This document shows, piece by piece, positions 11,283 through 22,195 of a stretch of 64,000 nt of DNA; the first letter of the stretch is position 1, and every line of letters begins with the position of its first letter. Source of the DNA: Siphonodentalium dalli (taxonomy: Eukaryota; Mollusca; Scaphopoda; Gadilida; Siphonodentaliidae); NCBI GenBank assembly GCA_032622095.1, contig CP136065.1:157053577-157117576 (forward strand). The letters run 5' to 3'. Below the pieces are notes generated by a model that did no database searches, had not been told where the DNA came from, and saw nothing but the letters and a program-made list of their open reading frames with translations. The position numbers and the translations under genes are program-made.

Positions 11283-12060
11283 GGGGGGGCATGTCTCTAT
11301 TCCGAAGGTTCGCTATCCCGAAGGTCCACTATTCCGAAGGTTCTCTATTCTGAATATTCGCTATTCTGAAGGTTCACTATTCCGAAGGTTCGCTATTCCG
11401 AAGGTTCTCTATTCCGAAGGTTTTTGTTATTTTAAGGTTAATTCTATATTCTAAAGTATTGAGAGGGTTCATTATCACGAAGATTCTTTTTATGAAGGAA
11501 ATAAGTTAAAACATTAAATGTGATTTTGTTTTGTTCTCGCGGGTTTTCTTGAGATTTAATGTCATTACGTGGGCCCATACCTTTGAATTCTTGGCATATA
11601 ATATGAATGTTGCGGTATATATGGACCCTCCTGCATTGGGACATGACACAGGTACAGTTGACTTAAGTTCTGTCCTGCGCGGGCTCCAATTTGGGGTTCA
11701 ATATTTTAAGTGCCAAATTTAGAAATTTATGGGCCCATACCTTTGAACTCTGGGCATATAATATGAATATTGGGGGGCATGTCTCTATTCCGAAGGTTCG
11801 CTATCCCGAAGGTCCACTATTCCGAAGGTTCTCTGAATTTTCGCTATTACGAAGGTTCACTATTCCGAAGGTTCGCTATTCCGAAGGTTCTCTATTCCGA
11901 AGGTTTTTGTTATTTTAAGGTTAATTCTATATTCTAAAGTATTGAGAGGGTTCATTATCACGAAGATTCTTTTTATGAAGGAAATAACTTAAAACATTAA
12001 ATGTGATTTTGTTTTGTTTTCGCGAGTTTAATGTCATTACGTATGACCTTATTTCTCATT
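11283..12060 (+). repeat. 16-bp minisatellite blocks in a ~485 bp tandem duplication
   Basis: Two arrays of a 16-bp unit (CTATTCCGAAGGTTCG with variants) lie at about 11,297-11,420 and 11,782-11,910. Both start after a G-run and CATGTCT, and share the rare variants CTATCCCGAAGGTCCA. Both are followed by the same ~130 bp (ttgttattttaaggttaatt…). This indicates a ~485 bp tandem duplication. A second short duplicate (GGGCCCATACCTTTGAA at 11,570 and 11,729) lies between them. The arrays are the same end sequence as the 1.26 kb element at 18.15-19.41 kb. Confidence 0.75.
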
Positions 12061-12426
12061 ACATATTCACGCCACGCAGCCCACACAATTGCTATGTTTC
12101 CATGCGATTTAATGTCATTACGTGTGACGTAATATCTCAATAATCTCAGAGGCAAGAATACGCCAGCTAAAGGCGGATTATAACAGTGGGGCTATAACGC
12201 TTAATGAATACTGGAGGCTATAACAAACTGCGTAGCAGAATATCACCGAATAGACGAGTATGAGATGAACCTAACTGCAATTGTGACTTTGTATTGACTT
12301 TAAAGGCCCACTTAATTTTCGAGTCATCGATTTTTTATAGTATATACGGTTTTAATAACAATTTATGCCATAAAATTTGAATAAAATACTATAATTCATC
12401 ACCATTTGAAACGCAGAATACTTCTA
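12061..12426 (+). repeat. Non-array part of the repeat shared with 18.5-19.15 kb
   Basis: About 270 bp here (CGCAGCCCACACAATTG, TAACAGTGGGGCTATA, then GTATTGACTTTAAAGG) matches the 18.83-19.13 kb region in the opposite orientation. From 12,304 (CCCACTTAATTTTCGAGTC) it continues into a fragment of the short inverted-repeat element seen whole at 18,544-18,835. Similarity to that element stops where the next Helitron candidate begins. Confidence 0.65.
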
Positions 12427-13193
12427 TCTCCTAGTTTGAAACACCCTGAAACACCTTTAAAAAACCGCGCCAAGTCGTGCGTCGTATAACTAGCAATTAG
12501 CAACTGGCATGTCCCCTTCGGCTTTCCATATATTTCGACGTAATTTGATACTTAGGGATACTTGTGTCCGGGAGTGTTTTGGACGGATCAAATCGTGACC
12601 CTGACCTTGACCTTAAAAATGGTCAATTCAAGGTCAAATCGGGTAAAACGGACGGATTTCGACGAAATTTGATACCTAGGGGTACCTTTGTCCGGGAGTG
12701 TTTTGGACGGGTCAAATCGTGACCCCGACCTGACCTTGACCTTTAAAACAGTCAATGCAAGGTCAATTTGGGTAAAACGGACGGATTTCGACGAAATTTG
12801 ATATCTAGGGATACTTTTGTCCGGTGACCCCGGTGTGACCTTGACCTTCAATATGGTCAATCAAAGGTCAAATCGGGTAAAACGGATGGATTTCGACGAA
12901 ATTTGATACCTATGGGTACTTTTGTTGGGGGAGTGTTTTGGACGGGTCAAATCATGACTCCGACCTGACATTGACCTTCAAAATTGCCAATTAAAGGTCA
13001 AGTCGGGTAAAACGGACGGATTTCGACGAAATTTGATACCTAGGTGTACTTTTCTCCGGGGGTGTTTTGAGCGGGTCAAATCATGACCCTGACATGACCT
13101 TGAATTTCAAAATAGTCAATTCGAGGTCAAATCACGCCTTTCGCCGGAAATCAGATGGGAAACAGCCCGGACGAAGTCGGGCCCATCAGCTAG
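12427..13193 (+). mobile_element. Non-autonomous Helitron candidate with internal ~127 bp array
   Basis: The 3' end is well defined: a hairpin CCCGGACGAAGTCGGG (13,166-13,181), then CCCATCAG, then CTAG (13,190-13,193) followed by host T. The proposed 5' end is TCTCCTA at 12,427 after host A, which fits Helitron insertion between A and T and resembles TCTCCTATATATT at the array near 55.7 kb; this end is less certain. Internally, four to five units of ~105-135 bp repeat (AAAACGGACGGATTTCGACG, TTTTGGACGGGTCAAATC, GACCTTGACCTT). The 201 bp Helitron at 54.2 kb carries one such unit. No Rep/helicase coding sequence. Confidence 0.65.
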
Positions 13194-13925
13194 TGTAATA
13201 AAGAAGACAGTTTGAAGAATGTAATGTATATCACGAGAAACGGGAAAACTTGATATATGGAAGTATGCAAATTTCCCACATGAAATTTGAAAGCTAGTTT
13301 ATATTATAATTATATTATAATTTATATTTATGGCTAATAATATGATCTTGGTGGCTTTACGATTTCTGACTATAGTTTTCTTGTCATAGGTGACACACAT
13401 AGTGGAGCAACCACGCATGCTTGTGATTGCTATTAAATATTCGCCTGCAACATAGAATGGGTTGGCTATACTTAAATGTATAGTGCCTGTTGGTGTAGGT
13501 ACGTAAATAGCATGCATACATTTGTGCGAAAAGATCCCTGAGATATAGTTTAGAACTAATTAGATCATACACATTTATCATGAGGCCAAATGCAATGTAT
13601 TTAGTCATCTTAAGAGATATTCAAACTAAGGAAACGTCCCTAAATCTGAAATGAGTACTTCTATTAACATTTCCAAAGTATAACGAATTTCTCTTTGCAG
13701 TGATTCCTTAGTTATAAATCCAGTTACACTTATAGGGAGACTGTACATAAACTTAGCCATTAATTTTATGAGGTCATATCTTACTATACTCAATAAAATA
13801 TATCAAATAAAAAAATATATTATAAATATAAGTCAAGAATGAGAGTTAAATACACTCACGTACATAAAAGAACCATGTATAACAACCTGATAATTATAAA
13901 GATAAAAGGTCAGCCGACCACAGTT
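13194..13925. other. Intron sequence, nothing recognised
   Basis: AT-rich intronic DNA of the lectin-like gene, with short ORFs on the minus strand that show no coding character. Confidence 0.4.
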
Positions 13926-14225
13926 TCCCCCGAAAAGAGTTAACAACTCATTAAAAAATAATTTCTCCGTCATCTATATACATGTTGCACATCTCCATAT
14001 GTGGGTAAATTTTCTATGTCGAAAAGGGTTAATAACTCCATCAAAAATAATTTTTCCGTCATCTATATACATGTTGCACATCTTCAATATATGGGCAACA
14101 ATATTCAGAAGTTTCAATTCTCTGGGATGAAATCTGTAGGAGGAGATGATTACACCAAGAAGGTACTCAAAGTGTGACGGACGGACGGACGGACGAACGG
14201 ACAGAGCCCGTTTCTATAGTCCAAA
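13926..14225 (+). mobile_element. Two-unit tandem array ending in an ACGG tract
   Basis: Two units of ~110 bp (CGAAAAGxGTTAAxAACTC, then TCCGTCATCTATATACATG and TTGCACATCT) are followed by 14,176-14,202 (GACGGACGGACGGACGGACG). The order tandem core, microsatellite, tail is the same as the larger satellite-bearing elements, but the monomer is a different sequence. The 5' border and a terminal hairpin were not resolved. Confidence 0.55.
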
Positions 14226-14269
14226 AATTAGCACAATGCTAAACATTGAAGGAATTTACCCATTTTCAT

Positions 14270-14405
14270 TATAATGACCATGTTGGTTTACTTCGTTCAA
14301 AGAGTACATTAGAGTTTTTGCACTCACCCCTGACTCAAATTCATTCACTCATTCATCTATTGAATAGAGTAGGAGATATGGTACCATAAATGGCTGGATT
14401 TAGGT
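14270..14405 (+). repeat. Half copy of the 26.6 kb palindromic element
   Basis: The right arm of the 294 bp palindrome at 26,579-26,872 is found here in diverged form (TTTTTGCACTCA, CTCAAATTCATTCA, AATAGAGTAGGAGAT, CCATAAATGGCTGGATTTA). The left arm is missing. Confidence 0.6.
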
Positions 14406-15184
14406 AAAGCTCCCTTAAGATTGATTGATTTTCTTTCAACAGAAATTGAACTGTTCTTAACAAAAATGGCTGTCCATCCATTTCGACTTACATTGTAAAA
14501 AGGAACTTCATTTCTCTCAACAAAAATTTTGACTTTAAAAGAAATTGAATTCTCAAGAGGAATTGTATTTATCTTATTACTAAAAGTGACGTAAAGCCTT
14601 CGCAGTGGGTAGATTTGAGAAAATATAAGTCTGTAAATCCATTATCACCAAGCAGTAGATCGTTATTTTCACTATAACTAATTAGGCCAACAAAAGAAAT
14701 GGCCCATGTTTCTGGCAACGCGCCCACTCATCTTTGAACGGCCCCAATGGTTTTCATTGTATTAATTTTGACAATTTTTTTTACAAATGTTTTAGTTATG
14801 TATTTTACCAACATTGTCCATCCGTATTGATCAATGGTGAGCAGAATACATGAGCCCTAACAATCAAGATATATGGGGCTGGATTGACAGTTTGACACTG
14901 TAATGTGAGAAAAGTGTCTATTTTGTACATGTATACGCATACATGTACAACATAGAGTAGATCACTAGATTTAAGAAGATAACATTATTTGCTGATCCTC
15001 ATGCCATACATTGGTATGGTCTGTTCATTTCTAGGGATGTTCTGATAATAGGTAGGCAGAAACAATACCCCCTGAGATTTATCCCTGGATACCCATTCAT
15101 TCAATTGTTGGGATGTTCATAAATAAGTTTAAAGACATATTATGGACTTGTTCGGGTGCGTGAAATTGATAAGTTAGTACTATG
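14406..15184. other. Intron sequence, nothing recognised
   Basis: AT-rich, with no array or inverted repeat noted and no exon-like frame. Confidence 0.4.
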
Positions 15185-15838
15185 CCAACCTGGGGAATGT
15201 AGCATTCTACTAACATCGCCGAAAAATTTCAAACATCATCTGAACTATGCCCAATTGTAAATATTTACATCACGATTCGGGACACAATCTAATTCGGCAA
15301 TAATCTAACACAAATGATTTCGCCTTCGAGAGTCATTGCATTTAATTAATAAATAAGAATGACAGTGTGTATCATCAATTTGGATTACTATTTGTAACAA
15401 TTAACTACTTTGAGCAAGATTATACTCAATTTCTATTTGATCTCCCCAGCGGAGCATTTCACATCACTTTAACAAATGGCTGACCAAGTAACTACTCATC
15501 AGCTAGTATCAGTTAGTAAAGGGTTAAATGAAGTGCACCATATTGAGTATAAGTTAGCATTCTACTAACATCGCAGAAAATCTGAAGCAAATCTATCATA
15601 TCACTCCATTGAAAACATCATCTGAACAACACTCAATTGTAAATATTTACAACTCGATTCAGGATTCATCCATCGGCGATAAATTGATGAAAATGATTTC
15701 GCCATTGAGAGTCACTGCATTTAATTATTATATATGAATGACTGTGTGTGTTGTCTATTTGGATATATTTATAAAATTACTACTTTGAATAAGATTATTC
15801 TCAATTTCTCACCCTACCGGGGTGTTTTACATCACTTA
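15185..15838 (+). repeat. Diverged direct duplication, ~360-385 bp units
   Basis: GCATTCTACTAACATCGC, CAATTGTAAATATTTACA, GAGAGTCA(T/C)TGCATTTAATTA and TTTGA(G/A)(C/T)AAGATTAT occur in the same order from 15,200 and again from 15,558. A third copy lies inverted at about 20,215-20,450. Confidence 0.7.
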
Positions 15839-16003
15839 AATGGGCTCCTATAGTCTGATGAGGCCCAAAATTACAAAAGAATAGATCCTTCCTGATAATT
15901 TGATTATGTTGCCAACAAGACCTATCAAATTTTAACCAAATCCATATTTATAGCGGGGTTTAGATTCTATGGTGTCGTAAACAATATATCTGTTCCACTC
16001 CAG

Positions 16004-16192
16004 TGTTACCATTTGGGTACAGAAACGACCGCAATTGTGATCTACCAATGTACCTGAAACATCATGAAAATATTACAGTAAATCAAACTGAAGCCACAAG
16101 GATTTGCGCACAGGAATGCGGTGAATTGATTCGAGTGGACAGTGATTGTTCTAGACTGGCAACGAAGGATCTCATGATAGCATATAATCTTG
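16004..16192 (+). CDS. Exon 2: N-terminal half of a C-type-lectin-like domain
   Basis: The exon is bounded by an acceptor (TTCCACTCCAG, ending 16,003) and a donor (CTTG, then GTAAGC). Both borders are phase 1, which fits exon 3. It encodes about 63 residues with Cys at spacing typical of the first half of a C-type-lectin-like domain: NCDLPMYL, NQTEATRICAQECGELIRVD, CSRLATKDLMIAYNL. The A..C…G.L.R/V pattern, then a helix, is the usual CTLD start. It contains two N-glycosylation sequons (NIT and NQT). Confidence 0.7.
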
Positions 16193-16751
16193 GTAAGCAT
16201 TAGTGATGTGGGGGAGGGAGTCACTGTGAACCAGATCAGCCATACCGGTAGCGGGGGTATTTAGAGAGTACACTATTTAAAGGCAAAAAAATTCCAATTC
16301 TGAACTAATAACAGATCTTACTTCAGGCAAGATGACACTTTGTCAGAATTACTTCAGGTTAGACAATGCTTTGTCAGAACCTTGAGAACTTGAAGGTCCT
16401 CAATGCATTCCATAAATAAATAGAAGTTAAATTGTGTCAATCAACTGATAAATATCAATTTGTCAGAGTTCCACCATATTGGGAAATATCACCTAAAACA
16501 TATCTGATATTCAAGCTGCCATAATTTCATAATTTAACTAAATACAGGTATGGTATTTTCCAAAATAATTATGCAAAGAGTTACAAGGAATATTTTATTC
16601 TGTTTTTAATACCACTAAAGTAATGTAGAGCAACTTGGCGTGCATCCATTGCTGCAGAAAATAAGTTGATGAGGAAATGCGCTGCGTCCCATATCTGATC
16701 ATAATCAATGTTGTCTGGATTTTAGAGTTATCTTTCTTTGAGGAAAACATA
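16193..16751. other. Intron 2, first part
   Basis: Starts at donor GTAAGC (16,193). No element recognised before the MITE at 16,752. Confidence 0.5.
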
Positions 16752-16842
16752 AAGTAATGCTCTAATTAATCGACTCCATAACCACAGCAAAATACCCATA
16801 ATTCTGCTGTGGTTATGGAGTCGATTAATTGGGGCATTACTG
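16752..16842. mobile_element. Short internally deleted copy of the palindromic TA MITE
   Basis: TA flanks AAGTAATGCTCTAATTAATC at the left, and ATTAATTGGGGCATTACTG TA closes the right. The two arms of the 214 bp MITE meet after TACCCATAATTCTG, so the central ~120 bp (GGATTTAGTCGGAAATATGG etc.) is lost and a 91 bp palindrome remains. Confidence 0.85.
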
Positions 16843-17419
16843 TAACACTGACTGCGCTGTTACGATTAATGTTTACAAACAATGGTTTCAACATGCATAA
16901 TCTTGTCACTGGAGAATTATTGACAATAACAAACAAAATAAGAACAAAGTTGTTCTATTTTTTATGGTCTTCTTGCTAATACCAGGAATGGTTCAAGAAA
17001 CTTTCTATGATTTTTTCAGCTGTACCAACCACAAACGCATTGAGGCACTTTTAAAGAGTGGACATACACAGCATAGTTGAGTGTTGGAATTTGGAATCCA
17101 CAACTCCACTTAGCATTTAGATAATTGTTAAAGACATATTTATCGTTCCAAACCCCTAGTTACAACAACATACAAAATCCAATTTAATACAGATTTTTGC
17201 TTTGTTCCAAAAAATGTTAGAAACCAAATTTGATATATAAAATAGGCATATATAAACCAAAGAATGCCACTTTTTACTGAATAATTAACACAAAATCCAT
17301 GGTTCATATGCCTGTCACATTCTGCATAGTCTGAATACACCAGCAGAGGGAAGACCTGCATCTATGACACACATTTTTATACTGATATGTTTCTGATATG
17401 TTTACATTTGTTTTAACAG
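16843..17419. other. Intron 2, second part
   Basis: AT-rich intronic DNA ending in the acceptor TTTTAACAG; no element recognised. Confidence 0.5.
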
Positions 17420-17631
17420 ATGCAATCTGGATAGATGGAAAGAAGAATGAAACAACTGGTACAGTTTTCTACAGTGATGGCACACCACTTTCTTATCATT
17501 CAGCTAAACAGGAAACCACTGACCTCAATCATGACTGCATTACTTTACATAAAATATTGGAATACTCTATCCAAGACAAACCATGTGCTAAGGTAAAGGA
17601 TGTTGTGTGTCAGCTCAACAATAAAGACTGA
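17420..17631 (+). CDS. Exon 3: C-terminal half of the lectin-like domain
   Basis: The acceptor TTTTAACAG ends at 17,419. Joining exon 2's last G to AT makes GAT and keeps the frame. The peptide follows the CTLD second half: IWIDGKKNETTG, VFYSDGTPLSYHSA, NHDCITLH, KPCAKVKDVVCQ. The WI.G, F.SDG.PL, C and final C…VC elements are in order. The calcium-binding EPN/QPD and WND motifs are not seen, so sugar binding in the classical way is doubtful. The stop is TGA 17,629-17,631. An AATAAA (17,620-17,625) overlaps the last codons, so the real poly(A) signal may lie further on. Confidence 0.75.
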
Positions 17632-17930
17632 AAATAATGACATAAAACTTCAAATTGACAGTTTGTGGTGGCATTTCACACAGGGACAATGTGACATGGG
17701 GTATACAAAGTCTCTATAATAGAGAATCAGCTCAATATTTTAACTGCAATTTGTTTCTGCTCTACCCATTCTAATTACAAGTTTTAAAGATGTATAAATA
17801 GGATTATGACCTCCAGTTACAAAACATACAAAACTATCATTTAATACTTTTTTTTTGTTGGTAAAACAAAAAAAACTATTCATAAGTGTACCAATGACTG
17901 TCATTTTGTTATAGAACCTATTAAAGGTAC

Positions 17931-19643
17931 TCAATCCGATTCGATGGTCCCCATATCATCAGATTCCAACAACAACATTTTTTGAAATGCTGCTTCAGTT
18001 ATCAGAATCGAGTAATTGCCCAAAAATAATCCTAACCACAGATAACTATAGTATAAAATTGCCCAAAACCTGTTATTTATCAAGATTTTGTTCAATGAAA
18101 TTTTGCCGGTTTGTCAAATATCTGACAAAAAAAAGCCACTTGGTTTTAGGGGTAGGCTTCTCTATTCCGAAGGTTCATTATTCCGAAGGTTCGCTATTCC
18201 GAAGGTGCATTATTCCGAAGGTTCCCTATTCCGAAGGTTCATTATTCCGAAGGTTCCCTATTCTGAAGGTTTTCTATTTTGGGCGTATTTAACCATAAAT
18301 GAATATAAATTTGCACCCCCACCAATAAAAACGACACGAGGAATGAAAAATACTATTACGCTACATATAGTACATTTATACACCCCATTCTAATTTCCAG
18401 ATATCGGTTATTAATATCAAGAAGAAAGTATCAGTTTATCGTTTATTATGGAAAGTTGGCTGCATGACTGAAATAAACTACAAGTAAGAGATACAGTCTG
18501 TCCGAACTGGCAATCTGTATTTGAAAGAAAAATCAACATTAAAGGCCCACTTAATTTTTGAGGGGGAATAACTCTATATTTTAAAGATAGATTTATTCCC
18601 CTTTCGTTGAAAATGTTTTTTAGTTTTAATTCTGTTGCATTCTGAGACCCAGAACGGGGGAATCTTTTTATGATTTCAGCTGTTTTCTATATCTCTATGG
18701 GCATCTTTTGAGACACAGACGTTTCAAATTGTGATGAATCATAGAATTTTAATCATATTTATGGCATAGATTGTTATTAAACCCGTATATCAAGGCGCTA
18801 TAAACAAAATAATCGGTGACTCGAAAATTAAGTGCAAAGTCAATACAAAGTCATAATTGCAGTTAGGTTCATCTCATACCCGTCTTATCTATTCGGCGAT
18901 AGTCTTCTACGCAGTATGTTATGGCGCTGCAGTATTCATTAAGCGGTATAGCCCCACTGTTACAATCCACCTTTACAGGTAGCTGGCGAATCCTTGCCTC
19001 TATAAGATTACTGAGATATAACGTCACACGTAATGACATTAAATCGTATAGAAACATATCAATTGTGTGGGCTGCGTGACGTGAATATGTATTGAGAAAT
19101 AACGCCATACGTAATGACATTAAATCTCAAGGAAACTCCGAGAATTTTTTTTTTTTTATTGTTTTAATGTTTTAAGTTATTTCCTTCATAAAAAGAGTCT
19201 TCGTGATAAAGAACCCTCTCAATACTTTAGAATATAAAATTAACCTTTAAAATAACAAAACATTCGGAACAGCGAACCTTCAGAATAGAGAACCTTCGGA
19301 ATAGCGAACCTTCGGAATAGTGAACCTTCGGAATAGCGAACCTTCGGAAAAGAGAACCTTCAGAATAGTGAACCTTCGGATTAGCGAACCTTCGGAATAG
19401 AGAAATGTCCCCGGTTTTAGAGTTATCCATCTTCATACGCAATTTGGTCGGAAACCCATCTCGTCAACTGTTTACTGGGCCACTTAAAATTATCAGTGGT
19501 GAAAAATAATAGATTTCAAACATCAATATCTGATCACTCTGAGCTTTGATGGATGGGTTCCTTGACTTGAATCAAATATTTTTTACCCCCGAAGCCAAGA
19601 AAATAGTAATTTGCGAGCTTTAATTCGGATTATGCATCTTTCA
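17931..19643. mobile_element. GTACTCAATCCG-family element interrupted by a 1.26 kb insertion
   Basis: It opens with TTAAAGGTACTCAATCCGAT (17,931) and CAACAACAACATTTTTTG as in the other copies. It runs to CCACTTGGTTTTAG (18,149), then resumes at 19,413 (GGTTTTAGAGTTATCCATC) and ends in a decayed terminus near 19,643 (TTCGGATTATGCATCTTTC). The two parts together correspond to one ordinary ~470 bp copy. Confidence 0.7.
18150..19412. mobile_element. 1.26 kb non-autonomous element with 8-bp target duplication
   Basis: GGTTTTAG is duplicated exactly at 18,142-18,149 and 19,413-19,420. The element ends are inverted: GGGTAGGCTTCTCTATTCCG on the left, and the complement of GGGGACATTTCTCTATTCCG on the right. 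Both ends continue into 16-bp CTATTCCGAAGGTTCG-type minisatellites in opposite orientation (18,158-18,275; 19,258-19,400). Inside is a ~290 bp inverted-repeat unit (18,544-18,835, CACTTAATTTTCGA-type ends) and sequence shared inverted with 11.9-12.3 kb. An 8-bp duplication is typical of hAT elements; no transposase is present. Confidence 0.8.
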
Positions 19644-20214
19644 TAAAATAATTATTACTATCCCCCTAAATCATAAAAATTATATGAAATAACTAGATAC
19701 AAAACTGAATATAAAATAAAATAGGGTTTTTCAGGTGGCACTTCTCATTCCAACTGTGTTATTTAATAAACTAGAATGCTATAAATAGTATTCATAAAAA
19801 TTGGCCTGGAGCCCTGAATATTGAAGATATCTTTAATTCTTGTGCTGCCGCTAAATATGCATGACATTGGACATCTAGAGCAATAGTAATTCATCTATTT
19901 ATATATCACATTAGACAGTAAATTAGTTTCAATGCACTTTACATCAATTATTACTTCAGTCATGGAGAATGTGCCACCATCGTCACTACGAAATGGCTGT
20001 GAAGACTCATCTCTTCAAATTATGTTTCGAAATAAATCTAGCTTTATGTGGTGTTGTGACAATCATAGACTTTAAATTGTTGTATTTTTCTATTTTGCAT
20101 GCACATTGGAACTATTTGATTATGGAATGTGTTTGAAATGGATTTTATAATATTAATAATAATAATAATACCATCCACTAATAGGAAGCTAGCAACCCCA
20201 GCTGCAACAAATTG
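19644..20214. other. Intergenic, nothing recognised
   Basis: AT-rich, with a short AAT microsatellite near 20,150-20,170. Confidence 0.45.
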
Positions 20215-20460
20215 GTGCGCATGACAAGGCTAAAGTGATGTGAAACACTCCGGTAGGGTGATCACATAGAAATTGAGAATAATCTTGCTCAAAATAGTTA
20301 TTTCTTACCAATATTAATCCAAATTGACAACAAACACCGTCATTCTTATATATTAATTAAATGCAATGACTATCGATGGCGAAATCATTTGTGTTACTTT
20401 ATCGCTACAGTTGCATCCCAAATCAAGATGTAAATATTTACAATTGAAACCTGGCCACCG
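20215..20460 (-). repeat. Inverted third copy of the 15.2-15.8 kb repeat
   Basis: Reads in reverse complement GTGTTTCACATCAC, ATAATCTTGCTCAA, TTAATTAAATGCAATGAC and TGTAAATATTTACA in the order expected of the 15.2 kb unit. Confidence 0.7.
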
Positions 20461-20556
20461 TTAGAAAACTGAGCAGTCCATGACCGAGTGTTGAAATCAT
20501 ATCACTGTGTTGACAGTGACAACTAGAGGTGTGACTGTCCCAATGGGACTAAGGAT

Positions 20557-20557
<1 letters not shown>

Positions 20558-20589
<32 letters not shown>
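20558..20589 (+). repeat. Poly-C run, 32 bases
   Basis: Uninterrupted cytosines. Shorter runs lie near 9,511 and 26,881. The exact length may be affected by assembly. Confidence 0.95.
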
Positions 20590-20593
<4 letters not shown>

Positions 20594-20707
20594 TTTTTAA
20601 AATACTAAGATGTTTCACATGTCAGTAAACATTTAGTTAAAATAATAAAATAACAGTTCCCATTGCAGGTGCACAACCCTAACCCTAATCTTAAACCTAT
20701 TACCGAA

Positions 20708-22195
20708 CGAGAGGCCGATCACGATTGGCAGATGTTAACCCATCCCTTGGCGATAAAAATTTAATATGATCAGATAAATGAGAGTTTTGGTGTTGAATTA
20801 TAGAGTATACTGTTATGTACTATTATAGACAAATGTACATAACACAAATTATTGGAATTTATGGGTCACTGGCATTTATATAAGAGAATGTACTGGTACA
20901 GGATCTGTAATGCTAAACCGCCACAGCCAGCAAGCCCATGGATTAAATATGTAGGTGTGACCTGGACATGGAATACTTGGGTTAAGAGAGTCCAATTTAA
21001 GTTTACAATAATAATGTGTCCTAGTATACAGATAAGCAACCTCACCACTGACCCATTAATATCAATTATATAGCAGAGCTGTCAAAATATCACAGGAATT
21101 GTTTATGTTGAACACTGACCTCTCTATTAAACCAATAACAATTATAATGATATCAGAACATCTGAAGATATAACTCTGCAGCAGAGATGTCTACTGTTAA
21201 TATCATGTGATGTTTATTGTTGTATCTTTATTTTAAATTAGATACCATAGCCTTCTTTATCAGATTATTTGCACATTGGCATAAGAGACATCAGAAAATA
21301 ATATAGCCTTATCAATAGCTAAGTAGTCCAAAGGCAATTGGTGAATTAGATTTAATGTTGCTCAAAACAGATTTACCAGTACATAACACAAGATTTCGGA
21401 CCGATTTAATCAAATTTGGTGTGGTGATTCGGGGTACCCTTGGCAGAGTTATAATGGTGTTAGTTCTTCCAATTTTGTTAACTTAAATATATATTTTTTT
21501 TTAATTATTTAAAAAAATTAAAGGGACACATTGGAAATCTTTTATCATAATCATCAATATCTAAATGAAAACAAATGACAATGTCAATGACATTTTTTTT
21601 ATTATTATTATAAAAGTTAAAAATAATTTTTTTTCAATTTTTTTTTAGAAAAAGGGTCATAACTCCTTTAAAATTAATCGGAACAAACCCATATTCGAAC
21701 TCGATCTGTATTTTGGGCTGTGAAACTCACATACCAAATTTGGTTCCAATCAGATAAAAAAATGTTTGAGTTATGGCAGAATGCGTGTATTCTAAGTTGA
21801 AAAAGGGCCATAACTCTGTAACAAAATCTAGGATCAAACCCAAATTCGAACTCGATCTGTATTTTGGGCTGTGAAACTCACATACCAAATTTGGTTCCAA
21901 TCAGATAAAAAAATGTTTGAGTTATGGCAGAATGCGTGAATTCTAAGTTGAAAAAGGGCCATAACTCTGTAACAAAATCTCGGATCAAACCCAAATTCGA
22001 ACTCGATCTGTTTGGGCAGAGAAACCCATATACAAAATTTGGTTTCGATCGCATAGAAAATGTTTGAGTTATCGCATTACTCGTAAAGTGTCTACGGACA
22101 GACAGACGGACGGACAGACAGACGGACGAACGAACGACGAGTGGTCAATCTGGGCAATGACACTATGTTTACCATACTATGGTATGGGTAAACAT
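20708..22195 (+). mobile_element. Satellite-bearing element, three monomers, terminal hairpin
   Basis: Homologue of the insertion at 49,708-51,066. The 5' end is CGAGAGGCCGATCACGATTG, followed by AACCCATCCCTTGGCGAT. The core holds three ~150 bp monomers starting at 21,647, 21,801 and 21,951, each opening with AGGGCCATAACTC and closing with GAGTTATGGC (inverted boundaries). An ACRG-type microsatellite follows (22,097-22,135), then a tail with a hairpin at 22,165-22,195: arms ATGTTTACCATAC and GTATGGGTAAACAT, loop TATG, one bulged G. No protein coded. The 5' region (~930 bp) is longer than in the 49.7 kb copy. Confidence 0.75.

Noticed and set aside
20708-22195. Classical Helitron ends for the satellite-bearing elements
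   Set aside because: They have 3' hairpins but no CTRR terminus after them and no 5' TC after host A, so they were not called canonical Helitrons.
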